From positions 1-55,144 of the forward strand of contig CAIJLK010000242.1 of NCBI GenBank assembly GCA_903821465.1: 55,144 nucleotides of DNA. Direction: 5' to 3'. Each line of letters opens with the position of its first letter. Within the stretch, counting starts at the first letter, position 1. Under the pieces are notes generated by a model. It searched no databases. It worked only from the letters and a program-made list of their open reading frames with translations, and was not told the DNA's origin. This DNA comes from an uncultured Bacteroidota bacterium. GTDB taxonomy: Bacteria > Bacteroidota > Bacteroidia > Chitinophagales > Chitinophagaceae. Made by a program: the position numbers and the translations under genes. Shown piece by piece: positions 28,755 through 38,372 of the stretch.

Positions 28755-29665
28755 AACTAGTTTCCATTATAACCGTCAATTATAATCATAGTCATGTTAC
28801 AGATGAATTTCTGGATGCATTTTATAAGACTAATGAGTATCCAAACATTGAAATAATTGTGGTTGACAATGCTAGTAAAATAGACCCGGTTCCAGCTTGG
28901 GTAATTAAATATCCGCAGGTGCAGTTCGTTAGATCGGAAGTGAATCTAGGATTTGCAGGAGGCAATAATGTTGGAATTGGTAAGGCAAAGGGTGATTTGC
29001 TCTTTCTTGTAAATAATGATACGGAATTTACACCTGGATTAATAAAATCGCTGGTAGATAGCTTCAATGAATTCCCCAAAACGGGTATGATTTCTCCTAA
29101 AATCAGGTACTTTCAACAGCCAGATACTTTACAATACGCCGGATATACAAACATGAATTATTTTACTGCTAGAAACTATTGTGTAGGAGCGTTTGAGAAA
29201 GACAATGGACAGTACGATCATTTAAGTGGCCTTACTGGATTTGGACATGGTGCAGCCATGATGGTTTCAAAAGAAGTAATTGAAAAAGTAGGATTAATGT
29301 TTGAGAACTATTTTCTGTATTACGAAGAACTGGATTGGGGAGCTAGGATTAAAAAAGCCGGATTTGAAATAAGACTGAATATGCAGTCGTTGATCTATCA
29401 TAAAGAATCTGTTTCTGTTGGGCAGAAAAGTGCATTAAAAGAATTTTTTATGAATAGAAACAGAATCTTATTCATTAGAAGAAATGCTAGCCTATTTCAA
29501 AGAATTCTTTTTTATTGCCACTTTATTTTTTTGGTTACCCCCAGAAATATATTCAGCTATATCAAAGAAGGACATTCAGATTTTATTCCTATACTATTGC
29601 GTGCCATTTGGTGGAATTTAACCAATAGGGTAGATAGTAAAAATCTGGGTTATAAATTAAAATAA
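28751..29665 (+). CDS. Glycosyltransferase family 2 (rhamnosyltransferase-like)
   Basis: VSIITVNYNHSHVTDEFL, VVDNAS, NLGFAGGNNVGIGKAKGDLLFLVNNDTEF, FLYYEELDWGARIKKAGFEI. Confidence 0.93.
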   Translation: MKLVSIITVNYNHSHVTDEFLDAFYKTNEYPNIEIIVVDNASKIDPVPAWVIKYPQVQFVRSEVNLGFAGGNNVGIGKAKGDLLFLVNNDTEFTPGLIKSLVDSFNEFPKTGMISPKIRYFQQPDTLQYAGYTNMNYFTARNYCVGAFEKDNGQYDHLSGLTGFGHGAAMMVSKEVIEKVGLMFENYFLYYEELDWGARIKKAGFEIRLNMQSLIYHKESVSVGQKSALKEFFMNRNRILFIRRNASLFQRILFYCHFIFLVTPRNIFSYIKEGHSDFIPILLRAIWWNLTNRVDSKNLGYKLK

Positions 29666-29669
29666 GTTT

Positions 29670-30836
29670 ATGCAAATCATATTTTGGATCAGTCTTTTTA
29701 TTATTGTATATACCTATGTAGGGTATGCGGTGGTCCTTTTTTTTATCATTAAAATATTACGCATTTTCAGAAAGAAGAAGACATTTGATCCTAATTATGA
29801 ACTGCCTTCAGTAACGCTAATTGTTGCGGCTTATAATGAGGAATATTGTATTGAAGAGAAAATAAAAAATACAATTGCTCTTGAATATCCTGCTAACAAA
29901 GTGAATTTTATTTTTATTACTGATGGGTCAACCGATAAAACACCCGAAATCATTGCTAGATACCCTTCTATTCAATTAATGCACCAATCTGGGCGGTCAG
30001 GAAAAATTGTAGCAGTGCATAGAGCCATGCAAGAAGTGCATACAGAAGTTGCTGTATTTACAGATGCGAACACTTTGTTGAATAAAGAAGCCTTGATAAA
30101 TATTTGTCGCCATTACCAGGACCCAAATGTTGGCGCTGTTGCTGGCGAGAAAAGAGTACAGATCGACGATAGTGGCGATGCAACAGCGGGAGAAGGGTTT
30201 TACTGGAAGTATGAATCTAAATTGAAGGCTTGGGACTCTGAGTTGTTTTCTGTTGTGGGTGCAGCGGGCGAATTGTTTAGTGTGAAAACTTCCTTATATA
30301 TTCCAGTTCCTGAAGATACACTACTAGACGATTTCATGATTTCAATGCTCATAGCTGAAAAAGGTTATCGAATTGTGTATGAACCTGATGCCTATGCAAC
30401 AGAAACTGCTTCTGCCAATACCAAAGAGGAATTAAAAAGAAAAGTACGTATCGCTGCAGGAGGTATTCAATCATTCTTAAGACTTACGGGGCTATTAAAT
30501 CCATTGAAATATCCGGTATTATTTTTTCAGTATTTGAGTCATCGAATACTTAGATGGACAATCACTCCCTTCTTAATGATCTTTTGCTTTATACTTAATT
30601 TTTATATTGTACTTGCCATGGAAGGCGATTGGAAGTATCAATTAATATTGGTGGTACAAGTTGTTTTCTATGGATTTGCATTGCTTGGATGGATCATGCA
30701 ATCAAGGTCGATCAAAGTGAAGATATTTTTTATTCCCTACTATTTCTGCATGATGAACTATGCTGTTTTTGCCGGAATTAAACGATATATGTCTTCTAGT
30801 CAGTCAGTTTTATGGGAAAAAGCAAAACGAAAATAG
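29670..30836 (+). CDS. Membrane glycosyltransferase family 2 (cellulose synthase/poly-GlcNAc synthase-like)
   Basis: VTLIVAAYNEEYCIEEKI, VFTDANTLLNKEAL, LLDDFMISMLIAEKGYRIVYEPDAYATE, C-terminal TMs. Confidence 0.9.
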   Translation: MQIIFWISLFIIVYTYVGYAVVLFFIIKILRIFRKKKTFDPNYELPSVTLIVAAYNEEYCIEEKIKNTIALEYPANKVNFIFITDGSTDKTPEIIARYPSIQLMHQSGRSGKIVAVHRAMQEVHTEVAVFTDANTLLNKEALINICRHYQDPNVGAVAGEKRVQIDDSGDATAGEGFYWKYESKLKAWDSELFSVVGAAGELFSVKTSLYIPVPEDTLLDDFMISMLIAEKGYRIVYEPDAYATETASANTKEELKRKVRIAAGGIQSFLRLTGLLNPLKYPVLFFQYLSHRILRWTITPFLMIFCFILNFYIVLAMEGDWKYQLILVVQVVFYGFALLGWIMQSRSIKVKIFFIPYYFCMMNYAVFAGIKRYMSSSQSVLWEKAKRK

Positions 30837-30849
30837 ATGTTGAAGTGAC

Positions 30850-31875
30850 TCATCTAAACTTGGTGCATCTCATTTTTTCTGATTCGTTTTTTCTTTTATG
30901 ACAGTTAATATCTAAGGATACATTGCACTCTATGGCATTGTTAAAAACTGTTATTTCCTTCCTTGTTCCAGTATAAATATCATAGCTCATAGATAGAATA
31001 AAGCTGGGCCATTTAAATGAAATAATGGGTGATAGTTCCTGATTGCTATTGTAATAGGCGCCCATATTCAATTCGAACTGTTGGTTCAGTAAATTTTTAT
31101 TTAAAGGGATCCCCAAAATCAATGCAGTATATAGTTTTATATCAGATGCATGAATTCTTAAGTCGCCCATAAATTGGATAGAATAATTATTTTCGCAATA
31201 CTGTAATCCACTGTTTATAACCCATTCTCTTTGAATAGCAGGGATTGTCTGAAATTGCTTTATTATATTTTGTCCAAAATGGTATAAAGCTGCTCCTAAA
31301 TAAATGGAATATTGATTGTTGAGTTCGGAATAATAACTCATACCCGTACTATAATCAAAATAGGTACTACTATTTGAATTCAATATTTGAGGGATTGGAC
31401 TAGCAGGATTAAATGGAATTATTTTAAACTTATTGGTATAGGGCAGATTGTTTGGATCGAATTGCGTTTTAACAATGCTCGCCATAAACGCAAGACTTAG
31501 ATAACTGATTTTTATATCGCTTAAAGATTGATGAAAATTAAGTACAGGTAAAAACTGCGCTCTTTTTAATTTATTTTCCCCAGCTTCCTCATACCTGATC
31601 AAAGCTCCAGCAGTAAACCCATCTTCTGTTTCTCCAATTCTATACCTTGATAATATTTGGGTCTGTACTTTTTTATAAGGTAATAAAATACTTTGATCCT
31701 GATTCTTGTAGCTAAAGTTGAATTGAAGATCCGAAATCGCTATGCCGGCCAATGCAGGGTTTCTACTAAGATTAGAAAATTCTAAAGCTGCATTTAATGG
31801 ATCCTGCGCTATCACGTAGGAATTAAATAAACAAAACAACCAAAGGAACTGGTATCGTTTAATAGGCATTTTCAT
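30850..31875 (-). CDS. PorP/SprF family (type IX secretion-associated) membrane protein
   Basis: Signal peptide then AQDPLNAALEFSNLSRNPALAGIAISDLQFNFSYKNQ; typical PorP/SprF N-terminal motif. Confidence 0.85.
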   Translation of the reverse strand: MKMPIKRYQFLWLFCLFNSYVIAQDPLNAALEFSNLSRNPALAGIAISDLQFNFSYKNQDQSILLPYKKVQTQILSRYRIGETEDGFTAGALIRYEEAGENKLKRAQFLPVLNFHQSLSDIKISYLSLAFMASIVKTQFDPNNLPYTNKFKIIPFNPASPIPQILNSNSSTYFDYSTGMSYYSELNNQYSIYLGAALYHFGQNIIKQFQTIPAIQREWVINSGLQYCENNYSIQFMGDLRIHASDIKLYTALILGIPLNKNLLNQQFELNMGAYYNSNQELSPIISFKWPSFILSMSYDIYTGTRKEITVFNNAIECNVSLDINCHKRKNESEKMRCTKFR

Positions 31876-31876
31876 G

Positions 31877-31912
31877 ATAAAAAAAACTGCATCAATTTTA
31901 AGTGATGCAGTT
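31877..31912 (-). terminator. Rho-independent terminator, minus strand
   Basis: AACTGCATCA-N8-TGATGCAGTT; followed on the minus strand by a T run (A run at 31879-31886 on plus). Downstream of the gene at 31967-32251. Confidence 0.8.
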
Positions 31913-31966
31913 CATAAAATTATCTGTTGGACAAATGCCTCGTATCTAAAACTATTTTATAACAGC

Positions 31967-32251
31967 TTAAAGAATTTTAGATAAAATATCCTGTTTCATT
32001 TCTTTTACTTCTGATTTAGTAAAACCGTGGGCACGAATTTTACCTTCTCCTGTAGTTTCAACTATTATGGTACTATAACCAATTAGTGGAGTCTCAATAT
32101 CTACAGAAGAAATTCTACTCATTGGAATGGTAGTTTCTTTTCCATTGAAAAAACCGGGTATTTTAAAAGTAACAGCCAGCGCATCAATATGAATTACACA
32201 AGGGAATAGTTTATTTCCTTCAGATAATCGGGATGCAGAATAATTACTCAT
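31967..32251 (-). CDS. Small PH-like domain protein
   Basis: 94 aa; VTFKIPGFFNGKETTIPMSRISSVDIETPLIGYSTIIVET resembles bacterial PH-domain strands. Confidence 0.5.
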   Translation of the reverse strand: MSNYSASRLSEGNKLFPCVIHIDALAVTFKIPGFFNGKETTIPMSRISSVDIETPLIGYSTIIVETTGEGKIRAHGFTKSEVKEMKQDILSKIL

Positions 32252-32474
32252 TAGATCAATTTGAATAGTAAAGGTATTATATATGTATCGATTGGGTAGA
32301 AGCCATTTTCGACGAAATAATATAAGTTCATTATTTAATTTTTACATTTTCTGCTCAGTCAGTGTAAATCACCGGATTTAAGCTAGAAAATTGGGTGTTT
32401 TTGCGGTAACAATTTGGGAATACTACTACAAACTAGCCATTTAAACAGGTATACTTTTGAATAAATTAATTAAA

Positions 32475-32714
32475 ATGAATTTCTTTACGATACCGGTTCA
32501 GACAGAAATAAAGGGTAAACGAATCAATGGAATGTTAAGAGGAAATTTTGTCTATTGGGAATTCGAATCTTATTCTAGTTTTTTTGTGCAATATTTCCCT
32601 AATCATATTTTTAGTAGTCGTACTACCTTAAAAGATTGTTCTGAATCATTAGATGTCTTAGTGGAAGGATTGCTAACTGCAATTGATAAAAGTATAGAAC
32701 CTATTATTTCTTAG
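32475..32714 (+). CDS. Hypothetical protein
   Basis: 79 aa from ATG; no family recognised. Confidence 0.45.
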   Translation: MNFFTIPVQTEIKGKRINGMLRGNFVYWEFESYSSFFVQYFPNHIFSSRTTLKDCSESLDVLVEGLLTAIDKSIEPIIS

Positions 32715-32807
32715 TTTGCTCATATTCCTAAAATAATAATTTTTTTATTTCATGAATTGAGTCTTCGGATAAGTTTTGGCCGTAAATTGTACGAACAATT
32801 ACTTACC

Positions 32808-33335
32808 ATGATTATCCATCGTAGATCATTAATAAAACAGATGCTTTTTGTATCTGCAGCTGCGGCTATCGCCCCTTCTTGTTTTTTAGATAAACACAAG
32901 TCAGGTATTTCACTAAAACATATGAAAGTCAGTTCAGATCAGGAAGCTGTTTTTGCTAGCCTGCTGTCAACTATTATTCCAGAAACTGAAACACCGGGTG
33001 CTGCTAGTCTTCATGCCGACCTATTTGCTTGGAAAATGCTCGATGATTGCAGTCCAAAATCAGATCAGGACTTAGTGCTAAACGGCATAAATGAACTGAA
33101 TTTATACAGCCAAACTTCGGTTGGTCAGTTTTTTAATCGGGCTACTGAGGGACAAAGAATTCAAATCTTAACCGAGATTGAATCGAAAAAAGCAAAACAG
33201 AAATCACTCTACACATTCTATCAAAAAGCAAAGGGTTTGGCATTGCATGGGTATACAAGTTCAGAGTTCTTTTTAACTAAAGTGCAGGTATATGAACAAA
33301 TACCCGGACGTTTTCATGGTTGTGTAAAAGCCTAA
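32808..33335 (+). CDS. Gluconate 2-dehydrogenase subunit 3 family protein
   Basis: Tat-like RRSLIKQ and lipobox-like APSC signal; FASLLSTIIPETETPGAASLHADLFAWKMLDDC; immediately before a GMC oxidoreductase. Confidence 0.85.
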   Translation: MIIHRRSLIKQMLFVSAAAAIAPSCFLDKHKSGISLKHMKVSSDQEAVFASLLSTIIPETETPGAASLHADLFAWKMLDDCSPKSDQDLVLNGINELNLYSQTSVGQFFNRATEGQRIQILTEIESKKAKQKSLYTFYQKAKGLALHGYTSSEFFLTKVQVYEQIPGRFHGCVKA

Positions 33336-33365
33336 TTATTTTTAAAAAAAATTGAAACATTTCTT

Positions 33366-35075
33366 ATGGGAGATAATAATACTGGATCTGTTAAAAACAG
33401 AAGCTTTGACGCTATTGTAATTGGTTCTGGAATGAGTGGCGGCTGGGCAGCCAAAGAATTTACTGAGAAAGGATGGAAAACCCTGGTCTTAGAACGTGGT
33501 CGCGATGTGCAACATTTGAAAGATTATCCCACTACCAATATGATGCCCTGGGAATTTGAACATAGGGGGCAAATGCCTTTAGAAGTAACCAGTGCAAATC
33601 CGATCATTAGTCGCTGTTACGCTTTTCGCGAAGACGCGGCCCATTTTTTTGTAAAGGATCAAGAACATCCTTATGTTCAAGGGAAACCTTTTGATTGGAT
33701 CCGTGGTTACCAAGTAGGGGGTAAATCGTTGATGTGGGCTCGTCAGACGCAACGTTGGAGTGATTTTGATTTTACGGGTCCCGCTCGTGATGGTTTTGCT
33801 GTTGATTGGCCAATAAGATATAAAGACATTGCGCCATGGTATAGCTATGTAGAAAAATTTGTGGGCATTTCAGGAAATAAAGATGGGTTAGCAAATTTAC
33901 CCGATGGGGAATTCTTACCCGCACTGGAACTTACCTGTGTGGATCATTATTTTAAGGAAGTATTGCAGAAAAATTATACAGGCCGACATGTGATCTATGG
34001 ACGCTGTGCACATTTGACCAAGCCTAATCCAATTCATTTGGAACAGGGAAGGGCTCAATGTCAGAATAGAAATCTTTGTCAGCGGGGTTGTCCGTTTGGA
34101 GGCTATTTTAGTAGTAATGCCTCAACACTTCCTTGGGCCGCTAAAACTGGCAATTTAACGATGCGCCCTTTTTCTGTCGTACACTCTATTATTTATGATG
34201 AGCAGAAGGGAATCGCTTCAGGGGTTCGAGTAATTGATTCCAATACCAAGGAAATGGTTGAATATTATGCCAAAGTGATATTTGTAAATGCTGGGGCTAT
34301 TAATAGCAATCTCATTCTCTTGAATTCTACCTCTCACCGGTTTCCAAACGGATTAGGAAATGATAATGGACTCCTTGGAAAATATGTTGCATTCCATAAT
34401 TATCGTGCCCGAATTAGTGCATCATATGAAGGTTTTATGGATTCTACCACCGATGGAAGGTCTCCAACAAGTGCGTATTTACCTAGGTTTAGAAATGTTG
34501 AAAAACAAGAGACCGATTTTCTTCGCGGATATGCAGCGGGATTTTCATCGGGTAGATATCACAAACAAAATACCGATGGTTTCGGTAAAGAATTAAAGAA
34601 TCAACTTGCTAAAAAAGAATTGGGGCCTTGGTTTGTTGGTTCTCATATGATGGGAGAAACTATTCCTAAAGAAACAAATTTCGTTAGCCTAGATCCGAGT
34701 CTGAAAGACCCCTGGGGTATGCCACAATTGAATATTCAGGTGGCCTATGATGATAATGACGAGAAAATGGTGAAGGACTTTCAAGAACAGATGACTGAAA
34801 TGTATACCAAGGCAGGATTTAAAAACATTCAGACAACAGATTCTAAGGCAGCACCTGGTTTGGATATCCATGAAATGGGAGGGGTAAGAATGGGAAAAGA
34901 TCCTAAAACATCCTTACTAAACGAATTTAATCAGTTGCACACTTGCAAAAATGTATATGTAACAGATGGGGCTTGTATGACATCTACCTCTACACAGAAT
35001 CCTTCACTGACCTATATGGCAATTACGGCCAGAGCAGTGGATCATGCTGTAAAAGAAGCTAAAAAAGGTAGTTAG
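33366..35075 (+). CDS. GMC family oxidoreductase
   Basis: DAIVIGSGMSGGWAAKEFTEKGWKTLVLERG FAD motif; NVYVTDGACMTSTSTQNPSLTYMAITARAVDHA. Confidence 0.94.
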   Translation: MGDNNTGSVKNRSFDAIVIGSGMSGGWAAKEFTEKGWKTLVLERGRDVQHLKDYPTTNMMPWEFEHRGQMPLEVTSANPIISRCYAFREDAAHFFVKDQEHPYVQGKPFDWIRGYQVGGKSLMWARQTQRWSDFDFTGPARDGFAVDWPIRYKDIAPWYSYVEKFVGISGNKDGLANLPDGEFLPALELTCVDHYFKEVLQKNYTGRHVIYGRCAHLTKPNPIHLEQGRAQCQNRNLCQRGCPFGGYFSSNASTLPWAAKTGNLTMRPFSVVHSIIYDEQKGIASGVRVIDSNTKEMVEYYAKVIFVNAGAINSNLILLNSTSHRFPNGLGNDNGLLGKYVAFHNYRARISASYEGFMDSTTDGRSPTSAYLPRFRNVEKQETDFLRGYAAGFSSGRYHKQNTDGFGKELKNQLAKKELGPWFVGSHMMGETIPKETNFVSLDPSLKDPWGMPQLNIQVAYDDNDEKMVKDFQEQMTEMYTKAGFKNIQTTDSKAAPGLDIHEMGGVRMGKDPKTSLLNEFNQLHTCKNVYVTDGACMTSTSTQNPSLTYMAITARAVDHAVKEAKKGS

Positions 35076-35170
35076 GCAGCTTGAAGCCTGTTTTTTAGAA
35101 GCTTTCAGATGTATTTGTGTTTTTCTTATTAGATTGCGCCCTGAAAGACATTTAAAATTTATCCTGTTTT

Positions 35171-35386
35171 ATGACAATTGAGCAATTTAAGTTATTGACG
35201 CTAGAAGAAAAGTTATCAGAGTTGAAGTATCATGGAGAATTATTGGGATCCTATGAACGCAATGGAGAACCAAATACGCCGAAGATTTCTGGTGATATTT
35301 TCGCCTTATACGAGTTTTGGGCTTATTTAAGTGATGATGAACAAACTGTGATCCCTACAAGAAGAAATCCACTAGTTGTGGAATAA
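35171..35386 (+). CDS. Hypothetical protein
   Basis: 71 aa, ATG start, terminator downstream. Confidence 0.5.
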   Translation: MTIEQFKLLTLEEKLSELKYHGELLGSYERNGEPNTPKISGDIFALYEFWAYLSDDEQTVIPTRRNPLVVE

Positions 35387-35468
35387 AACCTGCGTAGCTG
35401 GTTAAATAGGGTTCATTCAATTTCGAATTAATCTAACGTATTTTATAAATATAAAAACGGTATTGAAA

Positions 35469-35498
35469 TGTCCCCGAATGCTCGGGGACATTTTTTTT
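35469..35498 (+). terminator. Rho-independent terminator
   Basis: TGTCCCCGA-ATGC-TCGGGGACA followed by 8 T. Confidence 0.92.
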
Positions 35499-35556
35499 GA
35501 ATGAATATCCATTGGTTTAACATCTTGCATTACTGGAATTAATTAATTTAGCTTCA

Positions 35557-37959
35557 ATGAGAAAATTATTATTAAATAGTGTTGTTTTTTTAGTATTAAT
35601 CTTTATGGTTAATAAAGTAAATGCACAATTCTATGACTCTGTTTTGACTGCTTATGATGAACAGTTCCCGAAGGAAAAGATGCATATTCATTTCGATAAG
35701 ACAATTTATAATACTAGCGAGACCATTTTCTATAAAATATATATTTTGTCTGGTTCAGAATATACTTCTCTCAGTAAAAACGTTTATGTAGTTTGGTATG
35801 ATACAAGTGGCAATTATATTAAACAAACAGTGGCTCCATTGTTTCAATCTTCCGCAAAAGGAAGTTTTGATGTTCCGTCTAATTATAAAGGTAATTTTCT
35901 TCGGGTGAAAGCATACACAAGGTGGATGTTGAATGATGACACTGTGTTTATGTATGAAAAGAACATCCCGATTAATTCTGGATCAATTACAAAAGTAAAA
36001 GCACCCGCCCCAAAAACAAGGGTAGAATTTTTTCCTGAAGGAGGGGTACTTGTAAATGGTTTAAATAGTAAAATTGCGTTTAAGGCAACCAATGGTTCAG
36101 GGATGCCCGTTTTTGTCAAAGGTTTTTTGTTAAACGATAAAAATAAAATACTTGATACACTTAAAGTGGCACATGATGGTATGGGGATCATTCAATTAAA
36201 ACCCGTGGCTGGAGAAAACTATCAGTTAAGTTGGACAGATGAAAATGCACAAAAAGGAACCACCTCAATAACGCCGCCCCAAAAAGAAGGAGTGATTCTG
36301 AAAGTGAGCATGGATAATGAGAAAGCCTATGCTCAAGTTGAAAGAACGCTTAATGTGCCAAAGAATTATAAAAAATTAAAATTATTGGTTCATCAGAATC
36401 AGCATATTTTATATAACGTTGATTTTAATGGAGAAGAGCGACAAGTACAAAAGGCGGGCTTACCCATTGATGAATTACCTACAGGGATCGTTCAGTTTTC
36501 ATTGTTCACCGAAGATTGGTTTCCACTTGCAGAAAGGATTGTACTTGTAAATAATCGATTGCATGAATTCAATGCAAAAGTGTCGGTAGCACTTACTAAT
36601 TTAAATAAGAGAGGCAAAAATGTAATAGAAGTTTTAGTAACAGATACTGCTTCCACAAATATGTCTGTGTCCATAACCGATGCATCTATTGTAATGCCCG
36701 AACAACAGAATATCTATTCAGATTTTTTATTAAGTAATGACATTCGTGGTAAGGTTTTCAATCCTGCCTATTATTTTTCGAGTGATGCAGACAGTGTTGC
36801 TGCACATCTTGATTTAGTAATGCTTTCCAATGGTTGGCGCAAATTTGATTGGGATAAATTAAGAGCTGGACTGTTGCCAGTACTGAACTTTCCAAGAGAA
36901 ACCGACTTTATGAAAATTACGGGTAAGGTTTTTGGAAGTACTTCCGCAAAATTGTCAAGCAACTTACTTTTGAATTTAATTATTGCAGGGAAAGACAGCA
37001 GTAAAAAGTTCGTATTTGTTCCGGTTACTCGTGATGGTATTTTCGAAGACAAATCGGTATTTTATTACGATACATCTCGGATATTTTATTCTTTTAATGG
37101 AGATAATAAACTTACTAATATTACTCAAGTACATTTTGAAAATGGATTATTGCGACAAGACTTTAAGAAGATTTCATTTGGGAATAGTTTTCAGCAAAAT
37201 TGGAGCGATAGTATGGCTCGCGCAAAACTCAATTACTATTTATTGGAACAGGAGAAGTTGAGAAAGCAAATGGCGGAAGCAACTTTACAAGAAGTAATAG
37301 TAAAGTCGAAGGTCAAATCCCCCATTCAACTGTTAGAAGAAAAATATGTATCCGGCATGTTTCAGGGAGTTGATGGAACTTCTTTTGATTTGAGCAATGA
37401 CCCTAGTGCCATGGGTGCAATGGATATCATCTCTTATTTACAAGGGAAAGTGGCTGGATTGCAAATTTCAGGAACAGGAGCATCAGCATCTGTTTCTTGG
37501 CGGGGATCAACACCGGATTTCTTTTTGAATGAGATCAGTACCCAGATTGATATGATCGTGACTATGCCTATTTCAGATATAGCTTATATAAAAGCGATTA
37601 GACCACCATTCTTTGGGTCGCCCGGAGGTGGAAGTGGAGGAGCTATTGCCATTTATACAAAGAAGGGCAAAAGTAGTAGGGGTGGAAACGAAAATAGTAA
37701 AGGAATGGAATACACGGTTTTAGGTGGATATTCTATTTTTAAAGAGTTCTACAATCCAAATTATGATAAGCCAACTGCCAATTTTGAATCTGATAATAGA
37801 ACCACACTTTATTGGAATCCCTTCGTATTAACTAATAAAAGAAGTCCTAGAATCAAAATAGAATTTTATAATAATGATTCCAGTAAAAAACTGCAACTTG
37901 TATTAGAAGGAATTAATTCAAATGGTAAATTGGCAAGAGTGGTTAAGTTTATTGAATAA
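35557..37959 (+). CDS. MG2-like / TonB-dependent receptor plug domain protein without beta-barrel
   Basis: Signal peptide; EKMHIHFDKTIYNTSETIFYKIYI (MG2-like); plug-like MDIISYLQGKVAGLQIS and SPGGGSGGAIAIYTKKG; ends soon after the plug. Confidence 0.82.
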   Translation: MRKLLLNSVVFLVLIFMVNKVNAQFYDSVLTAYDEQFPKEKMHIHFDKTIYNTSETIFYKIYILSGSEYTSLSKNVYVVWYDTSGNYIKQTVAPLFQSSAKGSFDVPSNYKGNFLRVKAYTRWMLNDDTVFMYEKNIPINSGSITKVKAPAPKTRVEFFPEGGVLVNGLNSKIAFKATNGSGMPVFVKGFLLNDKNKILDTLKVAHDGMGIIQLKPVAGENYQLSWTDENAQKGTTSITPPQKEGVILKVSMDNEKAYAQVERTLNVPKNYKKLKLLVHQNQHILYNVDFNGEERQVQKAGLPIDELPTGIVQFSLFTEDWFPLAERIVLVNNRLHEFNAKVSVALTNLNKRGKNVIEVLVTDTASTNMSVSITDASIVMPEQQNIYSDFLLSNDIRGKVFNPAYYFSSDADSVAAHLDLVMLSNGWRKFDWDKLRAGLLPVLNFPRETDFMKITGKVFGSTSAKLSSNLLLNLIIAGKDSSKKFVFVPVTRDGIFEDKSVFYYDTSRIFYSFNGDNKLTNITQVHFENGLLRQDFKKISFGNSFQQNWSDSMARAKLNYYLLEQEKLRKQMAEATLQEVIVKSKVKSPIQLLEEKYVSGMFQGVDGTSFDLSNDPSAMGAMDIISYLQGKVAGLQISGTGASASVSWRGSTPDFFLNEISTQIDMIVTMPISDIAYIKAIRPPFFGSPGGGSGGAIAIYTKKGKSSRGGNENSKGMEYTVLGGYSIFKEFYNPNYDKPTANFESDNRTTLYWNPFVLTNKRSPRIKIEFYNNDSSKKLQLVLEGINSNGKLARVVKFIE

Positions 37960-37991
37960 ACCTCATTTCAGTTTGAAATAAATAATTTTTT

Positions 37992-38345
37992 ATGACACCC
38001 GAAGAAAGATCTGCCCATTTTAATAAATCAAATGCAACAAAATATATTGGGAAAGATCCGGGTTTCATGAAACAATTTATTGGATTAATGCAGTTAGAGC
38101 TGAATAAGTCCATTCTTAAATTGGAAGAAGCCATTGAATCGGGTAACTTAAAGCAGCTTAAGGAAACGGGACATAGATTAAAGGGAGCTAGTCTTACGGC
38201 AAGTATGACAATTTTAAGCAACTTGGCATTGAAATTTTCAGAAATGAATTCCTTTAATAAAGATTATTCCATTCAATGTCTGAGTGACTTGAAAAAAGAA
38301 GCTGAACTAGTGATAATGTTATTGAATCAGGAAGATCTGATCTGA
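37992..38345 (+). CDS. Stand-alone HPt domain protein
   Basis: FMKQFIGLMQLELNKSILKLEEAIESGNLKQLKETGHRLKGASLTASM with phosphoacceptor His in GHRLKGAS. Confidence 0.85.
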   Translation: MTPEERSAHFNKSNATKYIGKDPGFMKQFIGLMQLELNKSILKLEEAIESGNLKQLKETGHRLKGASLTASMTILSNLALKFSEMNSFNKDYSIQCLSDLKKEAELVIMLLNQEDLI

Positions 38346-38372
38346 TCATTCCAGATTCATTTGTAATTTCCT

